Source: Firmicutes bacterium ADurb.Bin146
GTDB taxonomy: Bacteria > Bacillota > Clostridia > DUPQ01
NCBI GenBank assembly: GCA_002070475.1
Contig: MWDI01000017.1
Span: 147,530 to 211,529, forward strand
Direction of reading: 5' to 3'
Length of the DNA: 64,000 nucleotides
The position numbers were made by a program, and so were the translations under genes. Positions 43,674-52,500 of the stretch are shown here, in pieces (within the stretch, counting starts at the first letter, position 1; every line of letters starts with the position of its first letter). The notes below the pieces were generated by a model. The model made no database searches. It was not told the origin of the DNA and worked only from the letters and a program-made list of their open reading frames with translations.

Positions 43674-44998
43674 TAATTCTCCTTTGTTTCAGTTGCTTGA
43701 GGTTGCGGTATATCCTTGAAATTCAGGAATAATGAAATAACTACACAGATTATCATAACTGCTAATGGGAAAATGCTTAAAAGGAATCTTGCTGCTGCTG
43801 AAGGGTTAGGTCCGGGAAGTTCTCCATTTTGATAACCATATACCTTCGACACTATTAAGAAACCTGCTGCAACAAAAAGATTGCTTGTTTTGTTGAGTAT
43901 CCCTACAAGACTAGAGAAGGTCCCTTCACGTTTCACGCCATGTCTGGCTGTATCTTCATCTAGTATACGTGATGCGACAATATCCATTGTTACGCATGTA
44001 CCTCCATATCCAAAGCCGAGTACTACCAGCGAGACTATAGAAGCTGCAAGAGTATTCACAAAGAAAAGAGGTATAAGCGCGACTGCGACGCATAACATAG
44101 AAAGCCGCCATGTTTTCATCAGTTTAAGTTTCTTCATGATTTTTACCCATACTGGTATGCCTCCGATAGCACATAATATGACAGAAGCAAGCATAATAGT
44201 AGACGCAAGCCCTCCTTCATTAAGAACATATTTAGAGTACAAAGAGACTGATTGTTGCAGTATTGCCAAAGCAGCAAAAAATGCTGCGTTGCTAAGCCCA
44301 TATATCCAGAATTTCGGATTGCGCAAGATATCCCAGACTGTTTTGAATAGATTTGGTTTTGGCATTTTTTGGGCTTCAGGCGTTTCATGTGAATTAAAAG
44401 CCATATATAGGATTACTACTACAGCCAGAATGCTATATGCGATAGCGGTAGCCCTGTAACCTATTTTCTCAGTGATTATAGGTGTTAATGCTATACTTAT
44501 GATCATTGCGATAAGTTGGAATACCTGCCTAAGCGCGTTTGTTTTAGCACGCTGTGCTTCAGTAGTGAATAATTCTGGAAACAGAGCGCCATAATTGGAA
44601 TTAATCATGGAATCCAATGTGCCTGTAAGCATGTACATGATAAGGGCATACCAAAAGACTGATCCTTCAGATAAACCTGCAGGAACAGAAAAGAACGTAA
44701 TAAACGATAACGCAAGAAGCGGTGCACCTATTACCAGCCAAGGTCTTCTTCGCCCCCATCTTGATCTTGTACTATCAGATAAAAAACCGTAAATCGGATT
44801 ATCCAGCGCATCTAAAATAGTATAGGCTGCGACAATGATTGCAAATTTTTCCGCTGTAAGCACTGCAAGATGATCAACATAAAATACAAATGCAAAAGTT
44901 TTAAACATATTGATAGGAATGGATGTGCCAAACATACCGATTGCATAATTAATCGGCTTAGTAGGACGAGCAGTAAGATGTGATTCCTTTCTCATCAT
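43673..44998 (-). CDS. Glycoside-pentoside-hexuronide (GPH) cation symporter
   Basis: 441 residues from ATG 44996-44998, which has AGAAAGGAGA upstream; the ATG three bases further on is also usable. The frame runs 14 codons further up without support. MelB-like MFS protein with about 12 helices. YTILDALDNPIYGFLSDSTRSRWGRRRPWL is the family cation-binding loop. It takes up the glycan substrate by Na+ or H+ symport. It is the first gene of the operon, with promoter 45029-45057, and is controlled in all likelihood by the divergent AraC regulator. Confidence 0.9.
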   Translation of the reverse strand: MMRKESHLTARPTKPINYAIGMFGTSIPINMFKTFAFVFYVDHLAVLTAEKFAIIVAAYTILDALDNPIYGFLSDSTRSRWGRRRPWLVIGAPLLALSFITFFSVPAGLSEGSVFWYALIMYMLTGTLDSMINSNYGALFPELFTTEAQRAKTNALRQVFQLIAMIISIALTPIITEKIGYRATAIAYSILAVVVILYMAFNSHETPEAQKMPKPNLFKTVWDILRNPKFWIYGLSNAAFFAALAILQQSVSLYSKYVLNEGGLASTIMLASVILCAIGGIPVWVKIMKKLKLMKTWRLSMLCVAVALIPLFFVNTLAASIVSLVVLGFGYGGTCVTMDIVASRILDEDTARHGVKREGTFSSLVGILNKTSNLFVAAGFLIVSKVYGYQNGELPGPNPSAAARFLLSIFPLAVMIICVVISLFLNFKDIPQPQATETKEN

Positions 44999-45028
44999 AT
45001 TCTCCTTTCTGTAGTGTGCCTTACTGAA

Positions 45029-45057
45029 ATTATATGCCACATAGAAATATCTGTCTA
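45029..45057 (-). promoter_or_regulatory. Promoter of the mannoside operon
   Basis: Minus-strand TAGACA (45052-45057), 17-base spacer, TATAAT (45029-45034), about 30 bases ahead of the symporter start. Confidence 0.65.
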
Positions 45058-45172
45058 TTGAATAGTTGAATATTATAGGTGATTATTTTAACTTAAGCAT
45101 TATTTAATGCTGTGTTTGCTATTGCAGAAACATGATGTTACTGTTAATCTTAGTATAGAAGAGGTGTTTGAA

Positions 45173-46075
45173 ATGCCTGTTGAGAATTATTATAACGACA
45201 CAAATTCTGATAAGAAAAACGTATTAACAGTACATTATCAGGCAAATCCAAATCTTTCAAAAATGCAGGTATCATTCCACTGGTGGGCGGAAGAGTCTAC
45301 AACCTTACATAAACATGACCATTACGAATTTTTTATTATCACATCTGGACGAATACAGCATACATTAAATGGAGATACGGAAATTCTTGAGGAAAACACA
45401 TTACAGCTTATCCGGCCAGATGATGTGCATCAGTTCTCTCAGTTAAAAGAAGGAAGAAGCACACATATAAATATATCGGCTACCTGTGAACGTTTTGAAA
45501 AGTTCTGTGCTGTTTTAGGGATTAGCATTGAACAGTTGCTTTATGGTAATTGTCCCTTACGCTTTGAATTAAGCAGTAACGAAATGGATTTCTTTATTCA
45601 CCGTTCACAACAGCTTAACTTGAAAATGCGCGATTATGAAAATGATTACAGCCTTTTCCAGCTTATTGTTTGCGAAATGCTTGTTCATGCCATTTCCATA
45701 CTGTATAAACGTCATCCAATACGATTGGATAACCGACCCAAGTGGTTTTGCTCTTTATTGAAACAACTTCATTCGCCTGATCTGATGAATTGCAATGCTG
45801 AAGATGTATACAAATTATCCGGTTATTCGCCTCCAGTTGTTATAAAGCACTTCAAGCAGTACACAGGAGAAACTGTTCAATCCTATCTTGTGAAATTAAA
45901 AACAGACTGGGCGATTTTACTTTTGCATAACACAGATAAATCAATTCTTGAAATTTCTGAAATCCTTGGTTACTCTAGTCTTAGCCACTTCTGCAAATTG
46001 TTTAAGAATCAGACAGGAGAAACACCGGCTAGATTCAGAATTTCAGCAAAAAATACACGGTCTGATAATTCCTGA
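45173..46075 (+). CDS. AraC-family transcriptional regulator
   Basis: 300 residues from ATG 45173, which follows GAAGAGGTG at seven bases; the frame extends 22 codons upstream without a ribosome site. An N-terminal cupin-like sensor (about 20-120, with LHKHDHYEFFIITSG) is joined to a C-terminal double helix-turn-helix (about 200-300, with ISEILGYSSLSHFCKLFKNQTG). It is divergent from the GPH-esterase-PHP-mannosidase operon and is its probable sugar-responsive activator. A weak terminator-like hairpin follows at about 46088-46108. Confidence 0.9.
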   Translation: MPVENYYNDTNSDKKNVLTVHYQANPNLSKMQVSFHWWAEESTTLHKHDHYEFFIITSGRIQHTLNGDTEILEENTLQLIRPDDVHQFSQLKEGRSTHINISATCERFEKFCAVLGISIEQLLYGNCPLRFELSSNEMDFFIHRSQQLNLKMRDYENDYSLFQLIVCEMLVHAISILYKRHPIRLDNRPKWFCSLLKQLHSPDLMNCNAEDVYKLSGYSPPVVIKHFKQYTGETVQSYLVKLKTDWAILLLHNTDKSILEISEILGYSSLSHFCKLFKNQTGETPARFRISAKNTRSDNS

Positions 46076-46104
46076 CATTATTGATTTAGTAATAATTTTA
46101 GTTA

Positions 46105-46506
46105 TTATCTTTTAATTTTCCTATTCAGCCATGTTATACTAGCTTGTAAAATGGTAGCAAAACTTACCCAAAGAAGATAGGGGATATTTATATAAGCAAT
46201 CCAGGGTTTGTAAGGGAAAATAGTCAGCATAAGCCAGATTAAGGTAGATAAAACTAGTAATATATCCAAAAGCGCTAGGATATTACTTCTTAACCTGAAC
46301 TGTAAAGGTGTAAAAAGAATATTAAATACTATGTTCAAAATAAAAGGTAGAAATACAATCCAGGATATCTGAGAGCGCATAAGCATATAAGCGCTATATC
46401 CGAATGATACTATAATGCCTAGATAGAGTATTGACCAGACAGGTCCGAAAATCTTTGAAGGAGGAGACCATAAAGGTTTTTTAAGCTGCATATACCATTG
46501 ATTCAT
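46105..46506 (-). CDS. tspO: TspO/MBR-family membrane protein
   Basis: 133 residues, somewhat shorter than usual. Five hydrophobic helices with the family pattern LKKPLWSPPSKIFGPVWSILYL at the start, and NIVFNILFTPLQFRLRS in the middle. TspO binds porphyrins and related molecules and is often linked to tetrapyrrole or oxidative signals. It has no operon partners and is convergent with the AraC gene. It lacks the longer first loop of many homologues, so the sensor details are uncertain. Confidence 0.88.
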   Translation of the reverse strand: MNQWYMQLKKPLWSPPSKIFGPVWSILYLGIIVSFGYSAYMLMRSQISWIVFLPFILNIVFNILFTPLQFRLRSNILALLDILLVLSTLIWLMLTIFPYKPWIAYINIPYLLWVSFATILQASITWLNRKIKR

Positions 46507-46741
46507 TTGTTCATCCTTTTAACAGAAATTTTTACTGATAAAATAACTCCATATATGAATTCTGTGCACCCATAATCAGCTTATCAAGTATATTATAGAA
46601 AACATAAAATGAATATACTATTTAATTTCTATCTGGTATTAATTATTTGAAAAATTATGCTCAAATCATCAAGTATGTGAAAAATAGATTGATATAATTA
46701 TATTAAAGATTATATTTGATAATTGTATAAAGGGTCAGAGC

Positions 46742-47545
46742 TTGAAAAATTTTATTATCCTTACTGAAGCAATTGAATATATCGAACAGAATCTTACAGA
46801 ACCTTTAAAAAGAGAAGATATTGCTAAGCACTGTTATGTCTCGCTTTCCTCATTGGAAAAATTGTTCAGTTATGCGCTGCACACAAGTATTAAGATATAT
46901 ATTGATAAGCGCATAATGACTAAAGCAGCAAAAGATATCATATGTTCTGAGAATTCAATTACAGATATAGCTATGAAATATCAGTATGCTTCAGCTGAAG
47001 TATTTACACGTTCATTCAAGAGGGTATGGAATGTAAATCCTTCACAATTCAAGGATAACTGGAAATTTACCGGTATATTCCCAAAAATCAACTATCAGTA
47101 TGAGAAAGGAGATGATTTATATATGGCAAGAAAAAGTGTAGATATAAGCGATGCATATGATTACCTTTGCAGTAAAAAGGGAAGCTATGTGCTATGTTTC
47201 GACGTTAAGAATCTTATGGAAGCTAACAAGATTTCAAGAAAAGCCGGAGATCTCATGATACTAAATGCAGCATCAAGGATTGATAAGCAAGCAACTGAAG
47301 AAATGCTTTTATTGCGCATAGGCGGTGATGAGTTTGCTCTTATAACAGGATTAACGGATATTGAAAAGGCACAGGAAATTGAAAATAGGATACTAGCAAT
47401 AAACGGACAGCCAGTCATATTTGATGAGCATGAAATTCCTCTTTTTCTTTACTGCGGCACAACAAAAATACCTGAACATTTACGTTACAGCGAGTTCTTC
47501 AGCCTTCTTCACGAAACGATAGTAAGCAGCAAGAAAAATTCATAA
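46742..47545 (+). CDS. AraC helix-turn-helix fused to a short GGDEF-like domain
   Basis: 267 residues. The N-terminus (1-105) is a complete AraC-type double helix-turn-helix (LKREDIAKHCYVSLSSLEKLF and FTRSFKRVWNVNP). The C-terminus (about 145-260) is a GGDEF-like domain with an intact GGDEF motif (194-198) but without the usual N-terminal DALTGL-NR segment. It may bind rather than make c-di-GMP. TTG start after AAGGGTCAG. It is a one-gene unit with terminator 47586-47617. The target genes cannot be seen. Confidence 0.8.
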   Translation: MKNFIILTEAIEYIEQNLTEPLKREDIAKHCYVSLSSLEKLFSYALHTSIKIYIDKRIMTKAAKDIICSENSITDIAMKYQYASAEVFTRSFKRVWNVNPSQFKDNWKFTGIFPKINYQYEKGDDLYMARKSVDISDAYDYLCSKKGSYVLCFDVKNLMEANKISRKAGDLMILNAASRIDKQATEEMLLLRIGGDEFALITGLTDIEKAQEIENRILAINGQPVIFDEHEIPLFLYCGTTKIPEHLRYSEFFSLLHETIVSSKKNS

Positions 47546-47585
47546 AGAAAAATCATGTTGAAATACACGTAACAGTGCTGTAAAT

Positions 47586-47617
47586 GAATGCAGGTTTATT
47601 TTTCACTGCATTCTTTT
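47586..47617 (+). terminator. Terminator of the AraC-GGDEF gene
   Basis: GAATGCAG (47586-47593), a 12-base loop, CTGCATTC (47606-47613), then four Ts. Confidence 0.7.
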
Positions 47618-47695
47618 ATCATACCTCTTTATTTTTATTTCCTGTAGCAGTACACTAAACTCAGGTTCATTTTTTAACAACAAAAAGGAGATGCC

Positions 47696-48343
47696 ATGTT
47701 TTGTCCAAATTGTGGGTTTGCTGTCGATAAAAATATTCAGTACTGCAGCAACTGCGGGAAAGCTTTTAAAACTGATAATATCTCATTGATTGGTTTTTCA
47801 GATAAAATTAATGATCCTGCCTTTCAAAAGTACAAAAAAGACTCGAACAGCTGGTCTGCTATCTTTGCATCTATTCTTGCAGCAATAGCTATAATTGCTT
47901 TCCCTATATATGGCATGGCTACAGGTGAGCTAGAATGGCCGGAATCACTGTACTATGGTATTGGAATAGGCTCTATGTTTATATTAATAGCTTTAATCCA
48001 AATATTAAAACGATCCTTGGAAAAGACATGGGACGGAGTAATTATTTTCAAGGATACTTACAAGCAGCGAGATTTCAGGAGCCGTTTTAAGCAGTACGAT
48101 ACAGTTTATGTCATGAAAATTAAAAAAGATAATGGGCATACTAAAAAACATAAATGGAGAAATATTCCAGGTCCTTACCATTATTACAGAGTAAATGACA
48201 GGGTAAGGCACCATAAAGGATTCTATTATTACGAGAAATATGACAAATCTCATGACAGCCAAATTATATGTGCTGCATGTAACTTTTTCAATGAGATTGA
48301 ACTGGATGCGTGCAAAAGATGCAAATGCCCTCTGTTAAAATAG
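47696..48343 (+). CDS. Membrane protein with zinc ribbons at both ends
   Basis: 215 residues. N-terminal double CxxC (CPNCGFAVDKNIQYCSNCGK), two transmembrane helices (about 52-75 and 88-102), a charged cytoplasmic segment rich in His, Tyr and Lys, and a second four-Cys ribbon at the C-terminus (CAACNFFNEIELDACKRCKCP). Function unknown. It is preceded by AAAGGAG. It resembles the zinc-ribbon protein at 63103-63711 only in the N-terminal motif. Confidence 0.75.
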   Translation: MFCPNCGFAVDKNIQYCSNCGKAFKTDNISLIGFSDKINDPAFQKYKKDSNSWSAIFASILAAIAIIAFPIYGMATGELEWPESLYYGIGIGSMFILIALIQILKRSLEKTWDGVIIFKDTYKQRDFRSRFKQYDTVYVMKIKKDNGHTKKHKWRNIPGPYHYYRVNDRVRHHKGFYYYEKYDKSHDSQIICAACNFFNEIELDACKRCKCPLLK

Positions 48344-48408
48344 GTGTTGACATATATTCGTAATCAATAGTAAAATGTGTTTATAATTATAGTAAACACA
48401 AGAGGTTA

Positions 48409-49158
48409 ATGTTGGATATAGATAAATTGACAATAGAGGAATTAAAAAAAGGATACAGATATGAAAAAGATATTTGCTCATACAAATGCAACATATGCGA
48501 TAAAACATATTCTGATAAAGAAGTGTTTAAATATGATGACAGGTTTTTTACTGCAAAAAAAGCTGTTGAAATACATTTGGAAAAAGAACATGAAGGTATT
48601 TTCTATTATCTATTAAATAACGACTCTAAATACAATACCTTTACTGATAATCAAAAAAAATTGCTATCATTGATGTATCAGGATAATTCAGATAAAGAGA
48701 TTGCAGCAAAACTTGAGGTTGCAAGCTCAACAATACGTTCTACTAGATTCATGTTACGTGAAAAAGCAAAATCCGCAAAACTATATTTAGCAATTTATAA
48801 TCTTGTAAATGAAAAAACAGTATTGCAAGAAGATATAATTGTACCTATTATAAATAATGCTAAAATGATTGATGACAGATACATAACAACTGAGAAAGAA
48901 AAAGAAAACATCTTGAAAAATTCATTTACCAGTTTGGAACCATTGAAACTTAAAGTTTTTCCTGTTAAGGAAAAAAAGAAGATAATAGTTCTTGCAAAAA
49001 TTTCTGAAAAGTTCGAAAAGTCACAAAAATATTCAGAAAAGCAGGTGAATAACATTTTAAAGGATATTTTTGAAGATTATGCGACAGTGAGAAGGTACCT
49101 AATAGAATATGGTTTCATGCAAAGGACTACAGACTGCAGCGAATATTGGTTGAAATAA
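48409..49158 (+). CDS. DUF2087-domain regulator with LuxR-type helix-turn-helix
   Basis: 249 residues. An N-terminal segment has CxxC (CNICDKTYS). A helix-turn-helix follows at about 80-110 (LSLMYQDNSDKEIAAKLEVASSTIRS) and a C-terminal DUF2087 domain at about 155-249 (KYSEKQVNNILKDIFEDYATVRRYLIEYGFMQR). The ATG overlaps a TTG; AAGAGG precedes it. The next frame, a GIY-YIG protein, begins inside its 3' end. Related proteins in other Firmicutes carry both functions together, so the pair may be a split of one module. Confidence 0.8.
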   Translation: MLDIDKLTIEELKKGYRYEKDICSYKCNICDKTYSDKEVFKYDDRFFTAKKAVEIHLEKEHEGIFYYLLNNDSKYNTFTDNQKKLLSLMYQDNSDKEIAAKLEVASSTIRSTRFMLREKAKSAKLYLAIYNLVNEKTVLQEDIIVPIINNAKMIDDRYITTEKEKENILKNSFTSLEPLKLKVFPVKEKKKIIVLAKISEKFEKSQKYSEKQVNNILKDIFEDYATVRRYLIEYGFMQRTTDCSEYWLK

Positions 49159-49163
49159 ATAAC

Positions 49164-49526
49164 ATGGAAAGTAAACAGGATATGGATAGAAAAAAAGAAT
49201 TAAAAGAACAGTATAAAAACACAAAACCTGATATGGGTATAATTATCATAAAGTCCGATTTTAGCAATAAATGCTATCTTGAAGCTACTCGCAGAATGAA
49301 AAGCGCAATAAATAAAAGTATTTTTACACTAAATTTCGGAAGCCATATAAATAAAGAGCTTCAAAAAGACTGGAAAGAAAAGGGGAAAGAGCATTTTAAG
49401 ATAGAGATACTTGATAAGCTTGAATATATTGAGGATTCTGATAAGGATTACAGAAAAGATCTGGATATGCTTGTTTCTATTTGGAAAGAAAAGCTGCAAA
49501 GAGATGGAGTTGAATTCTATAAATAG
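49164..49526 (+). CDS. GIY-YIG nuclease-like protein
   Basis: About 120 residues from ATG 49164. The domain (about 25-115) begins MGIIIIKSDFSNKCYLEATRR, where the GIY is GII, and includes NFGSHINKELQKDWKEKGKEHF, the pattern of small bacterial GIY-YIG proteins. The hallmark tyrosine and the second motif are weakened, so nuclease activity is doubtful. The frame also opens at 49146, inside the DUF2087 gene. A likely terminator hairpin follows at about 49529-49562. Confidence 0.75.
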   Translation: MESKQDMDRKKELKEQYKNTKPDMGIIIIKSDFSNKCYLEATRRMKSAINKSIFTLNFGSHINKELQKDWKEKGKEHFKIEILDKLEYIEDSDKDYRKDLDMLVSIWKEKLQRDGVEFYK

Positions 49527-49528
49527 AG

Positions 49529-49562
49529 CAACATAGTTTTCAAAACTGTTGTTTATTTTCTC
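49529..49562 (+). terminator. Terminator-like hairpin after the GIY-YIG gene
   Basis: CAACATAGTTTTCAAAACTGTTG folds with two mismatches and is followed by TTTATTTTCT. Confidence 0.5.
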
Positions 49563-49671
49563 TTCACATATTTATTTCCTACATAATTATTTCCTACATA
49601 TTTATTTCTTCACTTCTTGGTTATATAATAATAAGAGTTTAAATTTTGTAATTAGTAGATAGGGGGGTAGT

Positions 49672-50172
49672 ATGATTAAAAGTATAAAAAAATGTGTTTG
49701 CATTGTATTAGTATTAACGGCTATTTTGACAGTGTTTACCGGTTGTGTTAAGAACCAAGGTATTCCTGGCGGAGACTTCATAAAACAAGAAAGCATATTT
49801 GATGCATTGAAAACAAAAGGGAATACCACGGTGACTTTGGAAAAGGACGAAAAGGTTGATATTACCGGTATTGATATTACGGGTCGCAAAGAGATAAATC
49901 TGAATAACCATAAGCTTACTATAGTTGGCATTTACAAGTTTAATGCTAATGGTATTTTAGATATTAAAAGTGGTGAGGGCTCAAGCGAGAGCATATTAGA
50001 TTTAAGCGTATTAGAGTTTGATTTGGAGGCGGCTCCAACTGATAATATAGATAATATTTCTATAATTGATATAGACAGCGAAATAAATCTGATAGAACCT
50101 GTATATTCCCAAAGGATAGGAATGCGTGATTATGGGATTTTAAAGGAAATACACATAAAATCAGCAGAATAA
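49672..50172 (+). CDS. Lipoprotein, unknown function
   Basis: 166 residues with signal and lipobox (ILTVFTGC, Cys at about residue 25). The mature part begins QGIPGGDFIKQESIFDALKT and runs as repeated short strands with Ile, Asp and Gly (for example DITGIDITGRKEINLNN), suggesting a beta-helix or carbohydrate-binding fold. I do not recognise the family. GGGGGG precedes the ATG. A 15-base direct repeat, ATTATTTCCTACATA-like, lies upstream at about 49569-49605. Confidence 0.75.
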   Translation: MIKSIKKCVCIVLVLTAILTVFTGCVKNQGIPGGDFIKQESIFDALKTKGNTTVTLEKDEKVDITGIDITGRKEINLNNHKLTIVGIYKFNANGILDIKSGEGSSESILDLSVLEFDLEAAPTDNIDNISIIDIDSEINLIEPVYSQRIGMRDYGILKEIHIKSAE

Positions 50173-50252
50173 ATATTTATAAATAAATTGCATGCTTTTG
50201 TCGTATGGCTATATAATATGCATATAAGCAGTAAATCAGGGGGTAAAATAAG

Positions 50253-50633
50253 GTGTATGCGGTGATTGAAAACATTTTCTTTGAAATAGTCAATTACACT
50301 GTTCTGTTCATTGAAGGCGTAGGGGTAGCAATTCTCGTCTGGACAGTAATTAAAGCCGTTATCGATCTTTTTCGCAAGAATGAAAGATTGCGATTGGATC
50401 TTGCAGAAGGTATAGCATTGGCATTGGAATTTAAAATTGGAGGAGAACTGCTTCGTACCGTAGTTGTAAGGCAGTTGAGCGAGCTGTTGATTCTTGGAGC
50501 GGTAATACTTCTTAGGGCAGCTCTTACATTCCTTATTCACTGGGAAATTAATATTGAGTCTAAAGGGAATCTTATCGGTAAGAATATAACCAAGACTGCA
50601 AAAGACAGCGAAAAGAAAAAGGCAGCATTGTGA
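50253..50633 (+). CDS. DUF1622 membrane protein
   Basis: 126 residues with helices at about 10-32 and 70-95. It matches DUF1622, with EGVGVAILVWTVIKAVIDLFRK and FKIGGELLRTVVV. GTG start at 50253 after AGGGGG. The C-terminal tail is charged. Function unknown. The next gene starts in the last codons (TGTGA overlap). Confidence 0.85.
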   Translation: MYAVIENIFFEIVNYTVLFIEGVGVAILVWTVIKAVIDLFRKNERLRLDLAEGIALALEFKIGGELLRTVVVRQLSELLILGAVILLRAALTFLIHWEINIESKGNLIGKNITKTAKDSEKKKAAL

Positions 50634-51370
50634 TAAAAAGCAAACAGACAAGACAAAAAGTTATCGGGAATATACTTAAAATATGTATAATATTATCTTG
50701 TACTGCAGGTATTGTACTGCATATTGTTAATGACGATTCAGGTTTTATGAACAGGATATTTTTAGCGTTCACTATACAAAGCAATATATGGATCGCATTA
50801 ATATGTATGGTTTTTCTGTTAACCGGCCTGATTATTAAAAAACATGCAATACCTGAATGGCTTCATATTTTAAAATTCATGTTCACAGTGTCAATACTGC
50901 TGACTTATTTGGTTTTTGCAGTGCTTCTGACTCCTTTCATGCATTGGTCTTACCTTATTTCACTTTCGAATATATTACTTCATACAATAACAGCGATTCT
51001 TGCACTAGCAGACTTTTTGCTTGACAGTTATGTATATACTACAAAGAAAAGGACATTAGTCACAACCGGTCTTATTATGCCATTTTTATACTCAATATTC
51101 TTCTTCATATATTATGAGATTACTAATCAGATGCCTGTGCCATATTTTTTTTTGGATTTCAAGAAATATGGCTGGTTTAATATTGGGCAGCAAGGTATAT
51201 CAGTTATATACTGGATGGCAGTACTTTGTGCTGTACTTGTTTTAACAGGATATGTAATACTGTGGCTTAAAGAGAAAAACAATAACATTTCTAAAAGAAC
51301 AGTTATTTATGCAGCAATTTTTATGCTTTTGATTTCTGTGTCGTTTTCAATACTGAATATTGTGATTTGA
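50630..51370 (+). CDS. Pr6Pr-family membrane protein
   Basis: 246 residues with about six to seven hydrophobic helices and the pattern FTIQSNIWIALICMVFLLTG, HWSYLISLSNILLHTITAILALADFLL, and PYFFLDFKKYG. It matches the Pr6Pr (FAR-17a/AIG1-like) family of uncertain function. GTG start overlaps the DUF1622 stop (four bases), so the two are coupled. Confidence 0.8.
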   Translation: MIKSKQTRQKVIGNILKICIILSCTAGIVLHIVNDDSGFMNRIFLAFTIQSNIWIALICMVFLLTGLIIKKHAIPEWLHILKFMFTVSILLTYLVFAVLLTPFMHWSYLISLSNILLHTITAILALADFLLDSYVYTTKKRTLVTTGLIMPFLYSIFFFIYYEITNQMPVPYFFLDFKKYGWFNIGQQGISVIYWMAVLCAVLVLTGYVILWLKEKNNNISKRTVIYAAIFMLLISVSFSILNIVI

Positions 51371-51371
51371 T

Positions 51372-52500
51372 ATGAATATAATTAATGTTAATAGTAAAAA
51401 AGAATACAGACAATTTATAGAAACACCAAAGGCGATTTTCAATAACCATCCTTTATAAGTTCCTCCTTTATGGATGGATGAGTTAAAAGGTTATGATAAA
51501 AAAAATAATCCTATATTAGCAAATTCCGATTTCCAACTTTTTCTAGCGCTTGATGAGAATAATCATCCAGCAGGTCGTGCTATTGCATATATTGACAGGT
51601 CTTTTAATGAGTTTTATAAATCAAACATAGGTTTTTTTTGGATCTTTTGAGTGTATTCATGATAAAAAATATGCTGACCTTATAATAAAAAAGTGTGAAG
51701 AATGGCTGAAAGATAGAAATTGTGAAGCAATACGAGGACCAATTAATCCTGTTGCTGAGAACTGGGGTTTTGTTTATGAGGGATATAACAGAAGAGCGGT
51801 ATATATGGCTCCATGGAATCCTGAATATTATCATGAATTCTTTCTTTCTGCTAATTATTCCAAGGTAAAAGATTTATATGTGTATGAGGCAGATATGGAT
51901 AAAGGATATGTTCTTCCAGAGCGTTATGAGAACTTTGCAAATGAGTTTCACAAACGATATCATGGAATGAATTTAAGAAGTTTGGATATGAAGAATATCA
52001 AACAAGATGCATATTCTATATGGGAAATTTCCAATACAGCATTATCAGCTAACTGGGGATATGTTCCTTTGGATCTTGATGTTATGGAAGATATGCTAAG
52101 AAAATTGAAACTGATAGTAGATCCTGACGCTGTACTTGTTGCGGAGTATCAGGGTAATGCTGTAGGATTCTGTTTGGGTTTTCCAGATATTAATGGAATA
52201 ATAAAAGAAATTAATGGCAGACTGTTACCGTTTGGATGGGCTGTCCTTTTGAAAAAGCTTAAAAATATTACAGATTACAGGCTTTTCGGACTGGCTGTTC
52301 ATCCTGGCTGGCAGAGTAGGGGATTAGATGCGCTTATGTATATACAGCTTTACAGGAATCTTTTAAATAAAAAAGTTCGTATGGAAGCAAATTATATACT
52401 AGAAGACAACTTCAGGATTAAAAATGCATTGGAAAAACTAGGAATGAACAGGATTATCACATACAGGATATATGAAAAATCACTTATTAGTACTATTTGA
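51372..52500 (+). pseudogene. GNAT-like acetyltransferase, disrupted
   Basis: An open frame of about 375 residues would start at ATG 51372 (MNIINVNSKKEYRQFIETPK), but it holds two lesions. A TAA at 51456-51458 replaces a Tyr codon in NHPLYVPPLWMDE. A run of eight Ts (51632-51639) gives a +1 shift where seven would restore the frame (IGFFGSFECI). After that the frame is intact to 52500, including PINPVAENWGFVYEGYNRRAVYMAPW and a GNAT-type core (GLAVHPGWQSRGLDALMY). The family resembles YghO-like proteins. The 3' end overlaps the MerR gene stop by 8 bases. Confidence 0.85.

Noticed and set aside
49569..49605. Repeated ATTATTTCCTACATA-like units as a CRISPR
   Set aside because: Only two to three short AT-rich copies without spacers.
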